A stretch of 64,000 bases of DNA from Clostridia bacterium (GTDB lineage: Bacteria > Bacillota > Clostridia > TANB77 > CAG-508): contig CAAGKN010000004.1 of assembly GCA_900770415.1 (NCBI GenBank), positions 69,657 through 133,656 on the forward strand, given 5' to 3'. The position numbers and the translations under genes were made by a program. Shown here one piece after another: positions 28,846 through 38,985 of the stretch. Below the pieces are notes generated by a model. It was not told the DNA's origin and did no database searches. It saw nothing but the letters and a program-made list of their open reading frames with translations. Position 1 is the first letter of the stretch. Each line of letters begins with the position of its first letter.

Positions 28846-30156
28846 ATGAACAAAGTACAACCAAAAACATTATCAGGTTTTATGGAATTACTTCCAAATG
28901 AACAAATACTATTTAACCAAATGCAAGATAAAATAAGAAGCACTTATGAAAAATTTGGTTTCTTACCAATAGATACGCCAGTAATAGAAAGCTCAGATGT
29001 ATTACTTGCAAAAGCAGGTGGAGAAACAGAAAAACAATTATATTCTTTTAGTAAAGGAGATAGCAATTTAACACTAAGATTTGATTTAACAGTGCCACTT
29101 GCAAAGTATGTTGCAGAATACTATAATCAAATTACATTTCCGTTTAGAAGATATCAAATAGGAAAAGTATATAGAGGAGAACGTGCTCAACGTGGTAGAT
29201 TCCGTGAATTTTACCAATGTGATATAGACGTAATAGGTGATGGAGAGTTAAATATAATAAATGATGCAGAAATACCAGCAATCATGTACGAAACATTTAA
29301 AAGCTTGGGATTAGATGATTTATCTATACATATCAATAATAGAAAAATATTAAATGGATTATTTGAAGATGCAAATGTACAAGAAAAATCAGCAGACATT
29401 TTAAGAACAATAGATAAAATAGAAAAAATCGGAAAAGAACTAGTAATTGCAATATTTAGAGATGATTACAATATGCCAGAAGAGAGCATAAATAAAATAA
29501 TTAATTTTATAGAAATAAAAGGTACAACAGATGAAAAACTATCAAAATTAGAAGAGCTTGGGATAGAAAATGAAACATATAAAACAGGATTAAATGAATT
29601 AAAAGAAGTAGTAAAATACATGAGAGCATTTGGAATTCCAGATAGCTGTTTTGAAATTGATTTAAGTATAGCAAGAGGACTAGATTATTATACAGGAACA
29701 GTATATGAAACATTTTTAAATCAATATAAATCAATAGGAAGTATATGTTCAGGTGGAAGATATAACGATTTAGCAGGATATTACACAGACAAAAATTTGC
29801 CAGGAGTAGGAATGTCAATAGGACTTACAAGATTATTCTTTATATTAAATGACATGCAATTAATAAAAACAGACAAAAAATCAATATCAGATATTTTAGT
29901 AATTTCTATGATAGAAGATTCAAGCAAATCAATAGAAATAGCAAACGAATTGAGAAAAGCAGGAATAAATACAGAAATTTATTTTGATAACAAAAAAATA
30001 AAAGCAAAATTCAAATATGCAGATAAATTAAATATTCCATATGTATTAGTAATAGGAGAAGATGAAATAAAAACAGGCAAATACACAATAAAAGACATGG
30101 CAAACGGAACACAAGAACAAATGGAGATAGAAAAAATAATAGAAAAATTAAAATAG
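28846..30156 (+). CDS. hisS: Histidyl-tRNA synthetase
   Basis: A 436-residue class II synthetase. Motif 2 is seen in RYQIGKVYRGERAQRGRFRE near residue 105, the HisRS-specific ARGLDYYTGTVYE near 283, and motif 3 in GVGMSIGLTRL near 320. The C-terminal anticodon-binding domain is complete. AGGAGG precedes the ATG. It charges tRNA-His; no leader or T-box is visible in the 67-base gap after the hydrolase gene. Confidence 0.96.
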   Translation: MNKVQPKTLSGFMELLPNEQILFNQMQDKIRSTYEKFGFLPIDTPVIESSDVLLAKAGGETEKQLYSFSKGDSNLTLRFDLTVPLAKYVAEYYNQITFPFRRYQIGKVYRGERAQRGRFREFYQCDIDVIGDGELNIINDAEIPAIMYETFKSLGLDDLSIHINNRKILNGLFEDANVQEKSADILRTIDKIEKIGKELVIAIFRDDYNMPEESINKIINFIEIKGTTDEKLSKLEELGIENETYKTGLNELKEVVKYMRAFGIPDSCFEIDLSIARGLDYYTGTVYETFLNQYKSIGSICSGGRYNDLAGYYTDKNLPGVGMSIGLTRLFFILNDMQLIKTDKKSISDILVISMIEDSSKSIEIANELRKAGINTEIYFDNKKIKAKFKYADKLNIPYVLVIGEDEIKTGKYTIKDMANGTQEQMEIEKIIEKLK

Positions 30157-30219
30157 TATAATAAAACAAAATTAAAAGAATATATTTAAATAGGTTAAAT
30201 TCAAAGGAGAAATTTGTGA

Positions 30220-31372
30220 ATGAACATAGCAGTAATAAATGCAAAAGACCTATTTAGGTATATTCTTAAATTTTTAGTTATAGTTTCTATAACTTTTTTT
30301 ATGATAAAGTTATTAAAAACAGTAGATTTAAAAAAACAAGAAGATAGTATAAAAGAAAATAGTAACAATATAAAAAAACAAATAAATGAATATTCTTTTA
30401 CAAAATGTTTAGATATTTCTATTCCATTAATGGAATATGGTAAACAAGAAAACGAAAAAGAGAAATTTTTCACAAATAATAAAATACTTGCAATGGGAGC
30501 AGGAATTTTAGATGAATCTATTTTGAAAAGTACAGATTTAATAATAAACCAAAATGACCTTACAACAGATGACACAGAAGAACTTATAAATAAAGTTGCA
30601 AAACTTCCAGAAAATGCAACAACAGAAGCTGTACAAGAGAATAATATAACACCAAAAGTAACATCTTCATACAAAAGCGTACAAATTAATAATCAGAGCG
30701 ATTATGAAATTACAGAAGATATGCTAACTCCAAATGTTGAAATTACAAATAAAAAAGACATATTAATATACCATACACATACATGTGAAAGTTATACACC
30801 AAGTGCACGGTTATGAATACGAAGCAACAGGAAATTACAGAACAACAGATTTAAATTATAGTGTTGCAAGAGTTGGAACTGAGTTTACAAATTATTTACA
30901 GGAAAAAGGATTTAATGTAACACATAATACAACATATCATGATTATCCGGCATATTCAGGTTCTTATGCAAGGTCATTAAATACATTAGAAGGTTTACTG
31001 GAAGGAAAAGATACTCAATTAGTTTTTGACCTTCATAGAGATGCAGTAGGAAGCAGTAATGAATATGCACCAACAATTAAAATTAATGATAATTATGTGG
31101 CACAAATTATGTTTGTAATAGGAACAAATGGAGGGGATTTGGAACATCCAAATTGGGTACAAAATTTAAAAATGGCTGTAAAAATTCAAGAAAAAGCAAA
31201 TGAAATGTATCCAGGTTTATTTAGACCAATAATAATTAGAAACTCAAGATATAATCAGCATTTAACAAATGGTTCTAGTATAATAGAAGTAGGCGCAACA
31301 GGAAATACAATGGAACAATGCATATTAAGTATGCAATGCTTATCTAATGTGCTTGCAGAAGTTTGTAAGTGA
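30220..31372 (+). CDS. spoIIP: Stage II sporulation protein P, read through a CGG +1 site
   Basis: SpoIIP is the amidase/endopeptidase of the DMP complex that thins septal peptidoglycan during engulfment of the forespore. Skipping the C at 30808 joins the two frames into 383 residues. Residues 9-28 form a membrane anchor, then a linker, then the amidase-like domain starting at ILIYHTHTCESYTPS near residue 182. That segment carries the zinc-ligand His and catalytic Glu and is directly followed by the restored Gly197. FDLHRDAVG near 270 carries the next His. Presence of this gene supports an endospore-former. hisS lies upstream. Confidence 0.92.
30808..30810 (+). other. CGG +1 shift site (spoIIP, Gly197)
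   Basis: Context GCA-CGG-TTA-TGA; reading GCA c GGT TAT GAA avoids the TGA and opens the second half of the amidase domain. Confidence 0.92.
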
Positions 31373-31405
31373 TATTTATAGAATAAAAAAATTAGTAAAA
31401 AACTG

Positions 31406-31434
31406 TTGTAAAATGATATTTTAATTGATATACT
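31406..31434 (+). promoter_or_regulatory. Sigma-A promoter of the asp23-nusB-xse operon
   Basis: TTGTAA at 31406 and TATACT at 31429, 17-base spacing, 46 bases before the asp23 start. Confidence 0.78.
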
Positions 31435-31479
31435 AATATAGAATTATATTAAAACATTATTGTTTTAGGAGGTATTATT

Positions 31480-31923
31480 ATGGAAGAAGAAAATAAAGAT
31501 ACAAGAGAAAAAGAGGAAACAGTTGAAATTACAGAAACAAATAACGAAGAAATAAAAATAGCAGATGATGTTGTTTCAATAATTGCAGGAAAAGCAGTTT
31601 CAGAAATTTCAGGAGTAGCTGGAATGGCTGGAGGATTTGCTGGAGGTATTTCAGAAGTTTTTAGCGGAAAGAAAAATTTATCAAAAGGCATAAAAGTTGA
31701 TGTAGGTGAAAAAGAAGTAAAAATAGATGTTAATATAATAGTGGAATATGGAGCAAGAATTCCAGATGTTGCATTTGAAATACAAAACAGAGTAAAAAAA
31801 GCAGTAGAAACAATGACAGGACTAAATGTATCAAGTGTTAATGTACATGTTCAAGGAGTTAACATACCAGAAGATAAAAAAGAGGAAAAAGAAGAAACTC
31901 AAGAAGAACAACAACAAGACTAA
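31480..31923 (+). CDS. Asp23/Gls24 family envelope stress protein
   Basis: A 147-residue protein with an acidic N-terminus, the Asp23 core (IADDVVSIIAGKAVSEISGV near residue 27, then VDVNIIVEYGARIPD near 85 and MTGLNVSSVNVHVQGV near 118) and an acidic Glu/Gln tail. Asp23 proteins sit at the membrane bound to AmaP and relate to cell-envelope stress. amaP and a DUF2273 gene follow immediately, as in many Firmicutes. Confidence 0.9.
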   Translation: MEEENKDTREKEETVEITETNNEEIKIADDVVSIIAGKAVSEISGVAGMAGGFAGGISEVFSGKKNLSKGIKVDVGEKEVKIDVNIIVEYGARIPDVAFEIQNRVKKAVETMTGLNVSSVNVHVQGVNIPEDKKEEKEETQEEQQQD

Positions 31924-31967
31924 GGAGAATGTATATTCCAAATCATTATAAAGAGGAGAAATAAAAG

Positions 31968-32525
31968 ATGAAAGGTTTAGATAAATTTAATTTAGTATTA
32001 TTTTCAATAATAATTTTAGTAATATCAGTATTAATTAGCTTTTTACAATTTGGATGGATTGATGTTAATTTAGTATGCAATGGAATAAGCTTTTTAGTTG
32101 ACAATAGTGTTGCAGGCAACATTTCTTTAGGACTAGCTATAGTATTAATACTATTATCAATAAAATCAATTTTCTTTAATTCTTATTCAAGCGAAAGCCA
32201 AGGAAAAGACGGGATTTTATTAGAAAATGATAATGGTAAACTATTAGTATCAAGAGATACAATAGAAAGCCTAGCAAATACAGTTATAAAATCTTTTGAC
32301 AGTGCAGAAACAGTTATGACAAAAGTAGAAGTAGATGAAGAAAGCCACATTAAAATATATATTACATTATCTGTACATCCAGATGCTGTAATTAAAGATT
32401 TGTCTGCTAAATTACAAAGCAATGTAAAAGATGCAATAAAAAAATCATTAGACTTAGATGTTACAGAAGTAAACATAAGAGTAAAAAATATAAGTGTAAA
32501 GAAAGAACCACAAATTAAAGAATAA
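31968..32525 (+). CDS. amaP: Alkaline shock response membrane anchor protein AmaP
   Basis: 185 residues with two N-terminal membrane helices (8-28 and about 48-66) and a soluble domain ending in a VTEVNIRVKNI repeat of the Asp23-type fold. AmaP anchors Asp23 to the membrane. AAAGAGGAG precedes the start. Confidence 0.88.
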   Translation: MKGLDKFNLVLFSIIILVISVLISFLQFGWIDVNLVCNGISFLVDNSVAGNISLGLAIVLILLSIKSIFFNSYSSESQGKDGILLENDNGKLLVSRDTIESLANTVIKSFDSAETVMTKVEVDEESHIKIYITLSVHPDAVIKDLSAKLQSNVKDAIKKSLDLDVTEVNIRVKNISVKKEPQIKE

Positions 32526-32538
32526 GGGATGTTGAGTT

Positions 32539-32742
32539 ATGGAAAAAGTTAAACAATTTCTAATTAATTATAGAGGTGCAATAATTGGAGGAATAGTAGC
32601 AATAATTGCTTTATTATTAAATCTTCATAAAGCAGTAATAATTATTCTAATAGTAATTGCAGGAATTTTATTAGGAAACTACGTTCAACATAATAAAGAA
32701 TTAGTAAAAGAAAAATTAAAATCATATATAGATAAACTATAG
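32539..32742 (+). CDS. DUF2273 small membrane protein
   Basis: 67 residues with two hydrophobic helices (about 12-27 and 32-46) and a Lys-rich C-terminus. Size, position after amaP and before nusB match the DUF2273 family of the same cluster in other Firmicutes. GGGATGTTGAG serves as a weak SD. Confidence 0.85.
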   Translation: MEKVKQFLINYRGAIIGGIVAIIALLLNLHKAVIIILIVIAGILLGNYVQHNKELVKEKLKSYIDKL

Positions 32743-32762
32743 TAAGCTTTATGGAGGAATTT

Positions 32763-33164
32763 ATGAATAGATCACAAACAAGAGAATTAGCATTCAAACT
32801 ACTATATCAAATAGAAATACAGAAAGAAATAAATGATGAAGATATGCAGTTGTTTTTTGAAAACAATAATATAACTTCAGAAGAAGCAAAAGAATATATA
32901 AAAGACGTAGTAAATGGCACAAGTAAAAATTCAGAAGAAATACTAAAATTAATAAGCAATAATTTAAAAAAGGATTGGAACTTAGAAAGAATATCAAAAG
33001 TAAACTTAGCATTATTAAAACTTGCAATTTACGAAATACAATATAAAGAAATTCCTTTTAAGGTTGCAATAAATGAAGCTGTTGAGCTTGCAAAAAACTA
33101 TGGAGAAGAATCTTCACCAGTGTTTATTAATGGAATTTTAGCAAGTATAGTTAAGGAGAAATAA
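32763..33164 (+). CDS. nusB: Transcription antitermination factor NusB
   Basis: 133 residues, all-helical NusB fold with RELAFKLLYQIEI near the N-terminus and AINEAVELAKNYG near residue 105, the family signature. NusB binds boxA RNA with S10 in rRNA antitermination. The start at 32763 follows GGAGG; the ATG at 32751 overlaps it. The next gene starts 1 base after the stop. Confidence 0.95.
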   Translation: MNRSQTRELAFKLLYQIEIQKEINDEDMQLFFENNNITSEEAKEYIKDVVNGTSKNSEEILKLISNNLKKDWNLERISKVNLALLKLAIYEIQYKEIPFKVAINEAVELAKNYGEESSPVFINGILASIVKEK

Positions 33165-33165
33165 A

Positions 33166-34354
33166 TTGAAAATAGAACCAATTACTGTATCTTACTTAAA
33201 TAAATATATAAAAGAAAAAGTAGCAGAAGACGAGTACTTAAACAATGTCTATGTTAGGGGTGAAATATCTAATTTTAAACATCACTATACAGGACATTTG
33301 TATTTTACATTAAAGGACGAAACTTCTTTAATAAAATGCATAATGTTTAAGAGCTCTACTGCTACTTTAAATTTTACTCCAAAAGATGGAATGAAAGTAT
33401 TAGTTTTAGGAACAGTTTCTGTATTTGAAAGAGATCGGAATTTATCAAATATACGTAAAAGCAATGAAAGAAGATGGAATTGGAGACTTATATAAAGAAT
33501 ATGAAGAGCTAAAAAACAAATTAGAAAAAGAGGGGTTCTTTGATAATAGCCATAAGCAAAAAATACCGTTTATGCCAAAAACAATAGGAGTGTTAACATC
33601 AAAAACTGGTTCAGTTATAAAAGATATTATAAACGTATCTACAAGGAGAAATCCAAATGTTCACATCAGATTATTTCCAATACCAGTGCAAGGCAAAGGT
33701 GCTGAACTGGAAATTGCAGATGCAATTAGAACAATGAATGAAAAGAAACTAGCAGATGTTTTAATTTTGGCAAGAGGCGGAGGGTCAATAGAAGACCTGT
33801 GGCCATTTAATGAGGAAATAACAGCAAGGGCAATATATAATTCAAAAATACCAATAATTTCTGCAGTAGGTCATGAAACAGATTTTACAATAGCAGATTT
33901 TGTAGCAGATTTAAGAGCACCAACTCCTTCTGCCGCAGCTGAACTTGCAGTTCCTGATATAGAAGAAATAAAGAGAAAATTAGAAACATATAATCAAAGA
34001 TACAAAACATCTTTGAAAAAGAAAATAGAATTTATGAAATTAAGATATCAAAAATGTATGTCATCAAAAGTGTTTACTGACCCAACAGCAAAAATAAAAG
34101 AACAATATATTAATTTGGACATAACAATTAAAAGTCTAGAAAACTTAATAACAAATAAAGTAAAAGATTCAAAAACAAAATCAATAGAATTGATTTCTAA
34201 ACTAGACACATTAAGCCCATTAAAAACATTAACAAGAGGGTATTCAATAGCTCAAAAAGATGGTAAAACAATTAAAAGTGTTAAAGAGTTAAAAACAAAT
34301 GATACGTTAGGTATAAGGTTTACAGATGGAGAAATAAAAACAAAAGTACTATGA
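33166..34354 (+). CDS. xseA: Exodeoxyribonuclease VII large subunit, read through a CGG +1 site
   Basis: Large subunit of ExoVII, which degrades single-stranded DNA from both ends. Skipping the C at 33436 joins two frames into 395 residues, the normal size, and restores FERDGIYQIYV with Gly91, matching the family's G-x-YQ-L segment at the end of the OB fold. The catalytic core (RGGGSIEDLWPFN near residue 203, SAVGHETDFTIADFVADLRA near 230) is complete, followed by a helical region. The start is TTG one base after nusB. The small subunit gene follows after one unknown gene. Confidence 0.95.
33436..33438 (+). other. CGG +1 shift site (xseA, Gly91)
   Basis: Context GAT-CGG-AAT; reading GAT c GGA ATT TAT CAA restores Asp-Gly-Ile-Tyr-Gln. 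Without the shift the catalytic domain is never made. Confidence 0.94.
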
Positions 34355-34364
34355 GGTGAATTTT

Positions 34365-34850
34365 ATGGATGATAAGAAGAAAATAATTATAATAGCAGTA
34401 GCAATAGTTTTAGTAATACTAATAACTTCACTTACAGTAAAACTAATAAAAATCGAAAAAAACAAAGGGAAAGAAGTAATAAATTTAAATAAAAATGCAA
34501 TAGAAAATAATACGGTTGAAAATAATGCACAAAATGAAAATATAGAAGATAAAAACAATGAAAATGTAAATGAAGAAAAGAATAATCAAACTAATACTAT
34601 ACAAAATACCACTTCTAATGTAGACGAAGAAGAAGTTACAAAAACAGAAATAGAAAAAGAAGAAACAGATAAAGAGAAAGCACTAAACCTTGTAAAAAAA
34701 GACTGGGGAGAAGACGACAATGTGTATTTTACATTTGAATCAATAGACGGTAACGGAAACTGTGTAATATACGTAAGAGAAGGAGAAACAACAAGAGAAA
34801 TAAGCATATACACAGTAAACATAAAAACAGGCACATTGAAGAAAGAATAA
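34365..34850 (+). CDS. Single-pass membrane protein with Asn/Glu-rich linker
   Basis: 161 residues: a membrane helix at 7-25, a low-complexity Asn/Glu/Lys stretch of about 70 residues, then a small beta-rich C-terminal domain (WGEDDNVYFTFESIDG...ISIYTVNIKTG), perhaps PepSY-like. It sits between xseA and xseB, which are usually adjacent. I do not recognise the full protein. GAGGTG precedes the ATG at 34365. Confidence 0.65.
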   Translation: MDDKKKIIIIAVAIVLVILITSLTVKLIKIEKNKGKEVINLNKNAIENNTVENNAQNENIEDKNNENVNEEKNNQTNTIQNTTSNVDEEEVTKTEIEKEETDKEKALNLVKKDWGEDDNVYFTFESIDGNGNCVIYVREGETTREISIYTVNIKTGTLKKE

Positions 34851-34912
34851 ATTATATTGTATGAGTTGCTATTTAATGGTTACTCGAAACAAAACAAGAT
34901 AGGGAGGTAAAA

Positions 34913-35131
34913 ATGAGTAAAGAATTAAATTTTGAAGAAACAATGCAAGAACTAGAAAAAATAGTACAAGAATTAGAAAAAGGTGACATGAATTTAGATG
35001 ATTCTATAAATAAATTTGAAGAAGGAATGAAACTTTCGAAAAGTGCAAGTGACTATTTAGAAAAAGCAGAAAAGAAAATAACAGTTTTAATAAATGCAAA
35101 AGATGAAGAAATAAAAGAAGAAGAATTTTAG
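34913..35131 (+). CDS. xseB: Exodeoxyribonuclease VII small subunit
   Basis: 72 residues with the XseB core LNFEETMQELEKIVQELE near the N-terminus and DDSINKFEEGMKLSKS near residue 29. It forms the multimeric small-subunit partner of XseA. AGGGAGG precedes the start; fhs follows 10 bases later. Confidence 0.95.
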   Translation: MSKELNFEETMQELEKIVQELEKGDMNLDDSINKFEEGMKLSKSASDYLEKAEKKITVLINAKDEEIKEEEF

Positions 35132-35141
35132 GAGGTAAAAG

Positions 35142-36803
35142 ATGGAAGATATCGATATCGCAAGACAAGCAAAATTACAAAACATAACAAAGGTAGCAGA
35201 AAAACTAGGAATAGAGGAAGATTATTTAGAACAATATGGAAAATACAAAGCAAAAATCTCAAACGAATTATACGAAAAACTAAAAGATAAAAAAGATGGA
35301 AAATTAATACTTGTAACATCTATAAACCCAACACCATTAGGAGAAGGAAAAACTACTATATCAATAGGACTAGCTGACGGACTATCTAAAATAAATAAAA
35401 AAGCTATACTTGCGTTAAGAGAACCATCTTTAGGACCAGTATTTGGAATAAAAGGCGGAGCAACAGGTGGAGGATATGTTCAAGTTGCTCCAATGGAAGA
35501 AATAAATCTTCACTTTACAGGAGATATACATGCAATAACATCAGCAAACAATTTACTTTCTGCATTAATAGATAATCACATTTTCCAAGGAAATGAATTA
35601 GGATTTGATAAAGTAATTTGGAAAAGATGCGTAGATTTAAATGATAGAGCATTAAGAAAAGTAGAAATATGTTTATCAGGAGAAAAAAATGCAGTTCCAA
35701 GAGAAGACGGATTTGATATAACAGTTGCATCAGAAATAATGGCAATATTTTGCTTAGCAGAAGACTTAAACGATTTAAAGAGAAGAATTGGAAATATAGT
35801 AGTAGGATACAATAAAAATGGAGAAGAAATAAGAGCAAAAGATTTAAAGGCAGAAGGCGCAATGACAGTGCTTTTAAAAGATGCTATTAAGCCAAACCTA
35901 GTTCAAACATTAGAAAATACTCCAGCATTAATACATGGTGGACCATTTGCAAATATTGCACATGGATGTAATAGTGTAATAGCTACAAAAATGGGTATGA
36001 AACTTGCAGATTATTGTATTACAGAAGCTGGCTTTGGTGCAGATTTAGGAGCAGAAAAGTTTTTAGATATTAAATGCAGAAACTTACCTAAAACCCCAGA
36101 TGCAGTTGTGTGCGTAGCAACAATAAAAGCATTAAAATATCATGGTGGAATGCCAATAGAAGATATAAAAGAAGAATCTATAGAATATTTAGAAAAAGGA
36201 ATTCACAATTTATTAAAACATATAGATAATTTAAAAAATGTGTATGGATTAAATGTAATAGTTGGAATCAATAAATACATAACAGATACAGATAAAGAAA
36301 TAGAATACTTAAAAAATAAGTTAGAAGAAAAAGGTGTAAATATAAGTCTAGTAGAAGCTTGGGCAAAAGGCGGAGAAGGAGCAATAGATTTGGCAGAAAA
36401 AATAGTAGACTTATGTGAAAAACCAGCAAACTTTAAGTATTGCTATGAATTAAATGACACCATAAAAGAAAAAATTGAAAAAATAGCAACAAAAATATAT
36501 GGAGCAGAAGGAGTAGAATATAGTGACGAAGCAGAAAAAATAATACAAGATTTAGAGAAAAATGGTTATGGAAATATGCCAGTTTGCATAGCAAAAACAC
36601 AATATTCATTCTCAGATGATGCTAAAAACTTATTATGTTTAGAACCATTTAAAATACATGTAAAAAATGTAATACTAAAAACAGGTGCCGGTTTTATAGT
36701 AATACTTACAGGAAATATATTTACAATGCCAGGACTTCCAAAAGTTCCAGCAGCAGAAAAGATAGATATAGACGAAAACGGAAACATAGTAGGAATATTC
36801 TAA
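35142..36803 (+). CDS. fhs: Formate--tetrahydrofolate ligase
   Basis: The 553-residue enzyme makes 10-formyl-THF from formate, ATP and THF. The P-loop-like TPLGEGKTT is near residue 65, EPSLGPVFGIKGGATGGGY near 93, and ALIHGGPFANIAHGCNS near 265. It feeds purine synthesis and, in acetogens, the Wood-Ljungdahl methyl branch; no other acetogenesis gene lies in this window. GGAGG precedes the start. Confidence 0.97.
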   Translation: MEDIDIARQAKLQNITKVAEKLGIEEDYLEQYGKYKAKISNELYEKLKDKKDGKLILVTSINPTPLGEGKTTISIGLADGLSKINKKAILALREPSLGPVFGIKGGATGGGYVQVAPMEEINLHFTGDIHAITSANNLLSALIDNHIFQGNELGFDKVIWKRCVDLNDRALRKVEICLSGEKNAVPREDGFDITVASEIMAIFCLAEDLNDLKRRIGNIVVGYNKNGEEIRAKDLKAEGAMTVLLKDAIKPNLVQTLENTPALIHGGPFANIAHGCNSVIATKMGMKLADYCITEAGFGADLGAEKFLDIKCRNLPKTPDAVVCVATIKALKYHGGMPIEDIKEESIEYLEKGIHNLLKHIDNLKNVYGLNVIVGINKYITDTDKEIEYLKNKLEEKGVNISLVEAWAKGGEGAIDLAEKIVDLCEKPANFKYCYELNDTIKEKIEKIATKIYGAEGVEYSDEAEKIIQDLEKNGYGNMPVCIAKTQYSFSDDAKNLLCLEPFKIHVKNVILKTGAGFIVILTGNIFTMPGLPKVPAAEKIDIDENGNIVGIF

Positions 36804-36887
36804 AATTAATTAAAAACACATAAAAATACCATTTTTGGAGAAAATATTTTTTATATACAATGAATTTTCTTTAAAGGTGGTTTTTTT

Positions 36888-37590
36888 ATGAAGAAAATTA
36901 TAAAAAATAAAAGCAATATTATTGCTATACTTATATTAATAGTATCTATAGCAGCTTTTTTATCATACAACATATTTTTTAGAGAAGATACCAATTCTTC
37001 GTATGCACTTTCTAAATATGGTTCTAGAAGTGATGAAGTAAAACAAATACAAACAAAATTAAAAAGATGGGGCTATTACTATGGAAATGTAGATGGAATT
37101 TATGGCTCACAAACACTTTCAGCGGTAAAATGGTTCCAATCTAAAAACGGCCTAACAGTAGACCGGTATAGCAGGACCTAAAACACTTTCAGCAATGGGA
37201 ATAAATTCTTCAAGTTCTTCAAATGCAACAACAAATTCTAGTTCAGACTTAAACTTACTTTCACATTTAGTATACGCAGAGGCAAGAGGAGAGCCATATT
37301 CTGGGCAAGTTGCAGTAGCATCAGTTGTATTAAATAGAGTTAAAAGTTCATCATTTCCAAACACAGTTGCAGGAGTAATATACGAAAGAGGGGCTTTTTC
37401 AGTAGTAAGTGATGGACAAATAAATTTAACGCCAAATGAAACTGCAAAAAAAGCAGCACAAGATGCAATAAACGGATGGGATCCATCTTATGGGGCAATA
37501 TATTATTTTAATCCAAACACAGCTACAAGTGCATGGATTTGGTCAAGACCAGTAACAGTAGTAATAGGAAATCATAGATTTTGCAAATAA
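36888..37590 (+). CDS. SleB-type cell wall/cortex hydrolase with peptidoglycan-binding domain, read through a CGG +1 site
   Basis: After skipping the C at 37164 the protein is 233 residues. Order: N-terminal membrane or signal segment (10-28), a PG_binding_1 repeat (SRSDEVKQIQTKLKRWGYYY near 44), the restored VDGIAGPKT with Gly93, then a Hydrolase_2 domain with LVYAEARGEPYSGQVAVA near 125 carrying the catalytic Glu. SleB lytic transglycosylases cleave spore cortex during germination; CwlJ/SleB-like paralogues also occur in vegetative cells. The DG-I-x-GPKT motif is typical of the binding repeat and is intact only after the shift. Confidence 0.9.
37164..37166 (+). other. CGG +1 shift site (sleB-like, Gly93)
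   Basis: Context GAC-CGG-TAT; reading GAC c GGT ATA GCA GGA CCT restores Asp-Gly-Ile-Ala-Gly-Pro. Confidence 0.93.
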
Positions 37591-37595
37591 ATTGT

Positions 37596-37635
37596 AATTT
37601 GTAGGGATCACCCAGGAGTGCGACCCCTACAAATT
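37596..37635. repeat. Intergenic GC-rich hairpin
   Basis: AATTTGTAGGG pairs perfectly with CCCTACAAATT around an 18-base loop. No T-run follows. It belongs with the hairpins at 2306 and 51122 in style, and may be a REP-like element or a processing site. Confidence 0.65.
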
Positions 37636-37702
37636 CCAATTTATCTAATTATTGACTTTTAACTAATATATTGATAATATATACACATAAATGGAGGAAT
37701 AA

Positions 37703-38225
37703 ATGATACTATACCCAGATATATATTTAACAAATGTAAAAGAGATTACAGTAGAATTACTACATAAAAACAATATTAAAGGATTATTGTTAGATGTTGA
37801 TAACACACTAATTGATTTTGAATTAAAGATATTAGAAGGTTCTAAAGACTGGATTAATAACTTAAAAGAAAATAATTTTAAATTATGCATATTATCAAAT
37901 ACTAACAAGATTGAAAAGGTAAAAATGGTAGCAAAAGAGCTAGACATACCATATATAAATTTTGCAAAAAAGCCATTTAAAAAAGGATTTAAACGAGGAG
38001 CCGAATTGTTGAACCTACAACCCAATGAGATAGCTGTAGTAGGAGACCAAATAATGACAGACGTGCTTCGGCGGAAACAGAATGAAAATGTTTACAATTC
38101 TTACAAAGCCATTAGGCAAAAAAGACATATTTATTACAAGAGTAAAAAGGCCTTTAGAAAATATAATAATTAAAAAATATTTAAAAAGGCAAGAAAGAAA
38201 GCAGGAGAAGAAAGATGTATTTTAA
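37703..38225 (+). CDS. yqeG: YqeG family HAD phosphatase, read through a CGG +1 site
   Basis: A 173-residue HAD-IIIA phosphatase. The nucleophile motif LLLDVDNTLI is near residue 31, CILSNT near 73 and VVGDQIMTDVLGGN near 112-125, the last glycine pair restored by skipping the C at 38069. The conventional frame instead ends in a Lys/Arg-rich tail, KQNENVYNSYK and so on, unlike the family. YqeG-type proteins are conserved in Firmicutes and dephosphorylate phosphatidylglycerol phosphate in some relatives. The gene overlaps the start of the next one by 11 bases. Confidence 0.92.
38069..38071 (+). other. CGG +1 shift site (yqeG, Gly123)
   Basis: Context CTT-CGG-CGG-AAA; reading CTT c GGC GGA AAC AGA restores Leu-Gly-Gly-Asn-Arg. 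A second CGG sits directly after in the zero frame. Both frames stay open for about 35 codons, so the site changes the C-terminus rather than truncating it. Confidence 0.93.
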
Positions 38226-38961
38226 TGATGTACATATATTATATTATGTTTTATTTATCTTAGTAGGAGGAATAATAGGCCAATTTATAGATTATACAAG
38301 TAAATGTTTTATTAAAGAAAGAAAAATATTTACAAAGGAGAGTTTTAGTAAATATAAAAAAACTGTGCTTCCAAACTATATATTAATTTTAGGGATAGCA
38401 ATTGCATATACAGGATTACTATATAAATTTGGATTACACTCAGGCTTTAAAGAGAATCTAGATTTAATAAAATATGTAATATTAATTCCAATGCTTGCAT
38501 GTGCTTTTTATGTAGATTTAAAAGAACAAATAATACCAAACAGATTAAACTTGCTAATATTTGAGATAGGATTAGTACTTGTATTTATATATGGCTTTAT
38601 AAATATAAATATTTCATTAAATTTACTACTTGGAATGTTAGCAGGAGGAGGAATTTTCTTAATTATAACATTAATTGGAGGTCTTATTGCAGGAAAAGAA
38701 GCAATGGGAATGGGAGACGTAAAATTAATGGGAGCACTTGGATTATTCTTTGGTTTACAAAATATTATTGTAATATCTGTTTTGGCATTTCTAATAGGAG
38801 CAATAGTTAGTATTGTTATAATGATAATAAAAAGGAAAGGTACAGATACATATATACCATTTGGACCATTTATTGTAATCTCATCAGTTATAACAATATT
38901 TGTACCATTTAGTATTTTGTTTACAATATTAATGAAAATATTCACGCTAGGAATGTACTAA
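38215..38961 (+). CDS. Prepilin peptidase (A24 aspartic peptidase)
   Basis: 248 residues with about seven membrane helices. Catalytic aspartates lie in ACAFYVDLKEQIIPNRLN near residue 97 and in the GMGDVKLMG motif near 164. There is no four-cysteine zinc region, which bifunctional PilD proteins have near the N-terminus. It cleaves prepilin leaders and could process the pilin-like protein at 6785. It overlaps yqeG, so translation is probably coupled. Confidence 0.9.
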   Translation: MYFNDVHILYYVLFILVGGIIGQFIDYTSKCFIKERKIFTKESFSKYKKTVLPNYILILGIAIAYTGLLYKFGLHSGFKENLDLIKYVILIPMLACAFYVDLKEQIIPNRLNLLIFEIGLVLVFIYGFININISLNLLLGMLAGGGIFLIITLIGGLIAGKEAMGMGDVKLMGALGLFFGLQNIIVISVLAFLIGAIVSIVIMIIKRKGTDTYIPFGPFIVISSVITIFVPFSILFTILMKIFTLGMY

Positions 38962-38985
38962 AATATTTAGAAAGAAGGTGGCTCT

